NCBI GenBank assembly: GCA_947372155.1
Contig: CANBSM010000131.1
Location: 1-14,510 of the forward strand
Direction: 5' to 3'
From: Burkholderiaceae bacterium
GTDB lineage: Bacteria > Pseudomonadota > Gammaproteobacteria > Burkholderiales > Burkholderiaceae
DNA length: 14,510 nucleotides
Shown here: positions 13,211 through 14,510 of the stretch, piece after piece
Position numbering within the stretch: the first letter of the stretch is position 1
Layout: the number at the start of each line of letters is the position of its first letter
Notes under the pieces: generated by a model
Seen by the model: only the letters and a program-made list of their open reading frames with translations
Database searches by the model: none
Told to the model about the DNA's origin: nothing
Translations under genes and position numbers: made by a program

Positions 13211-13996
13211 TCAGAACTGCTCATGAGCCCCTACGTAGCGCCATTGACCTGGCGGCAGCGGACCCAGTGAGATACGACCCATTCTGACGCGTTTGAGACC
13301 CAAAACTTTGAGGCCTACCATTTCACACATTCGACGTATCTGACGCTTGCGACCTTCACGCAACACAAAACGAAGTTGGTCTTCGTTTTGCCAACTGACT
13401 TGTGCGGGCTTAAGCTCTACTCCATCAAGGGATAGGCCATGTTTTAGGCGATCTAAATCTTCAAAAGAAAGCAGTCCTTCAACGCGCACTAAATATTCTT
13501 TTTCGATGGGGCTATTTTCACCAATCAATAATTTGGCAATGCGACCATCTTGAGTGAGAACCAACATGCCTGTAGAGTCAATATCTAGGCGACCAGCAGG
13601 CGCCAGCCCCTTAGTATTAAAGCGCGGGCTTCTTCCCCTGTCTAACGGACTGGCAAAGTAGTTTTCTGGAGTAATTAATGAAGCTGCAGGTTGATACTCT
13701 TGTTCGTCATCATAGTGAGAGATATAGCCAACGGGTTTATTCAAAATGACCGTGATACGAGATGCCTGTTGGGCTTTAGCGCCTGATTGCAACTCTATTT
13801 TTTGATGACGAAATGCGCGCGTACCGAGTTCGTTTACTACTTCACCGTCTACAGTGACTAAACCTTGCTCAATATAAGAGTCTGCTTCTCGACGTGAGCA
13901 AAGACCAAGCTCTGAGAGTAATTTTGAGACGCGTACTTTTTCTTCCATATCTGCATTATCCGTTAAAGCTTGTTTATCTATGGTGCGAGGCAACAT
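13211..13996 (-). CDS. rRNA pseudouridine synthase, RluF-like (RsuA/RluB/E/F family)
   Basis: The 261-residue product has an S4 RNA-binding domain (about 20-68: VRVSKLLSELGLCSRREADS, then YIEQGLVTVDGEVVNELG) and a catalytic domain with LNKPVGYISH (85-94), GRLDIDSTGMLVLTQDG carrying catalytic D138, and EGRKRQIRRMCEMVGLKV (214-231). The end, SLGPLPPGQWR, resembles RluF, which converts U2604 of 23S rRNA to pseudouridine; RluB or RluE cannot be excluded. A longer insert (about 95-133) separates strand and motif II. Start ATG 13996 has no clear SD; ATG 13948 (MEEKVRVSKL), with GGA upstream, is a real alternative and would give 245 residues. It is the gene before prfC on the minus strand and diverges from dctA. 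Confidence 0.88.
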   Translation of the reverse strand: MLPRTIDKQALTDNADMEEKVRVSKLLSELGLCSRREADSYIEQGLVTVDGEVVNELGTRAFRHQKIELQSGAKAQQASRITVILNKPVGYISHYDDEQEYQPAASLITPENYFASPLDRGRSPRFNTKGLAPAGRLDIDSTGMLVLTQDGRIAKLLIGENSPIEKEYLVRVEGLLSFEDLDRLKHGLSLDGVELKPAQVSWQNEDQLRFVLREGRKRQIRRMCEMVGLKVLGLKRVRMGRISLGPLPPGQWRYVGAHEQF

Positions 13997-14006
13997 TTCA
14001 ATTTGA

Positions 14007-14023
14007 CTAAACTACAGGTTTAG
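14007..14023. promoter_or_regulatory. Inverted repeat between the pseudouridine synthase gene and dctA
   Basis: CTAAACTACAGGTTTAG is a six-base perfect dyad with a five-base spacer, overlapping TTGACT (14003-14008), a likely -35 of dctA. No good -10 follows at 16-18 bases. The site could bind a regulator of dctA, of the divergent gene, or both. Confidence 0.4.
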
Positions 14024-14052
14024 AGATCATCCATTAAATAAAGGAAGTCGCC

Positions 14053-14510
14053 ATGACAACAAGCTTAAAAAAGCCGCCGATTTATAAAATCCTTTATTTT
14101 CAAGTACTTACAGCCGTTGTAATTGGTGTTTTACTGGGTCATTTTTACCCAAGCTTGGGTACAGAAATGAAGCCATTTGGAGATGCTTTCATTAAAGGCA
14201 TCAAGATGTTAATTGCCCCCATTATTTTTTGTACGGTGGTACTGGGTATTGCCGGCATGGAAGACATGAAGAAGGTTGGCAAAACTGGCGGACTAGCACT
14301 GTTGTACTTTGAGATTGTGAGCACCATTGCTTTGATGGTTGGCTTGGTTGTAGTGAATGTGCTTCAGCCTGGCGCAGGCATGAATATCGACCCTTCAAGC
14401 TTAGACACCAAAGGAATTGCTGCATATACCGGGCCCGGAAAAATGGGCACCACTACGGATTTCTTAATGAATATTATCCCGAGCAGTGCGGTTGATGCAT
14501 TTGCTAAGGG
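14053..14510 (+). CDS. dctA: C4-dicarboxylate transporter DctA, N-terminal part
   Basis: ATG 14053 follows AAGGAAG (14041-14047) at 5 bases. About 152 residues are visible before the window end; full DctA has about 430. The N-terminus matches the dicarboxylate/amino acid:cation symporter family: [60 protein letters not shown], a [20 protein letters not shown] helix and [13 protein letters not shown], as in bacterial DctA. It imports succinate, fumarate and malate with Na+ or H+. A dyad-symmetric site lies upstream. The truncation is due to the window, not the gene. Confidence 0.9.
   Translation, partial: MTTSLKKPPIYKILYFQVLTAVVIGVLLGHFYPSLGTEMKPFGDAFIKGIKMLIAPIIFCTVVLGIAGMEDMKKVGKTGGLALLYFEIVSTIALMVGLVVVNVLQPGAGMNIDPSSLDTKGIAAYTGPGKMGTTTDFLMNIIPSSAVDAFAK

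Noticed and set aside
14146..14161. A 16-bp perfect palindrome, TACCCAAGCTTGGGTA, inside dctA
   Set aside because: It lies within codons for a conserved YPSLGT segment, and one such palindrome in a window of this size is not far from chance expectation.
1..14510. CRISPR array, insertion sequence, prophage or toxin-antitoxin module
   Set aside because: No regularly spaced repeats, transposase, integrase, phage structural gene or paired toxin-antitoxin frames are visible anywhere in the window.

Overview
The window looks like a piece of a chromosome from a fairly AT-rich betaproteobacterium of the Burkholderiales, most probably Polynucleobacter or a close relative. That is inferred from protein character: the release factor 3 sequence, the C-terminus of an LpxL-type acyltransferase, a MipA/OmpV porin-like protein, a DUF2798 protein and DctA. 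No database was searched. I see no insertion sequence, phage, CRISPR array, rRNA or complete tRNA gene. The region reads as housekeeping and small accessory genes.

Layout. Bases 1-4,870 hold a run of plus-strand genes, apparently mostly single transcription units: the end of a lipid A acyltransferase, a secreted SRPBCC protein, a family 2 glycosyltransferase, a tautomerase, a cation diffusion facilitator, an unknown membrane protein and a DUF2461 protein. Nearly every gap here carries a copy of one repeat: a conserved box (ACCAAGAAACACC-like), then a terminator hairpin and a T-rich tail. The better copies are preceded by sequence that looks like the 3' end of a tRNA. Bases 4,870-5,250 hold one possible small minus-strand gene. 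Bases 5,249-7,306 (plus) hold a type II haloacid dehalogenase coupled to a MAPEG-family membrane protein, a tiny lipoprotein and a TauE/SafE-type permease.

Bases 7,322-9,685 (minus) form a tight cluster read as MOSC protein, GNAT acetyltransferase, histidine phosphatase, then MipA/OmpV protein. An EamA-type exporter is divergent from it (9,760-10,635) and ends at a strong bidirectional terminator shared with a small basic protein on the minus strand. A DUF2798 membrane protein and a lipoprotein follow as a plus-strand pair. They converge on prfC (release factor 3), which is preceded on the minus strand by an RluF-like pseudouridine synthase. dctA diverges from that gene and is cut by the window end.

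No large undescribed multi-gene system is evident. The best leads are: (i) the terminator repeat family with its conserved upstream box and tRNA-end-like flank; (ii) prfC, whose reading frame has no ATG, GTG or TTG upstream of the essential P-loop, pointing to an AUU or AUC start in a translation-termination gene; (iii) small lipoproteins and short basic ORFs; (iv) dyad-symmetric sites in the two divergent intergenic regions.
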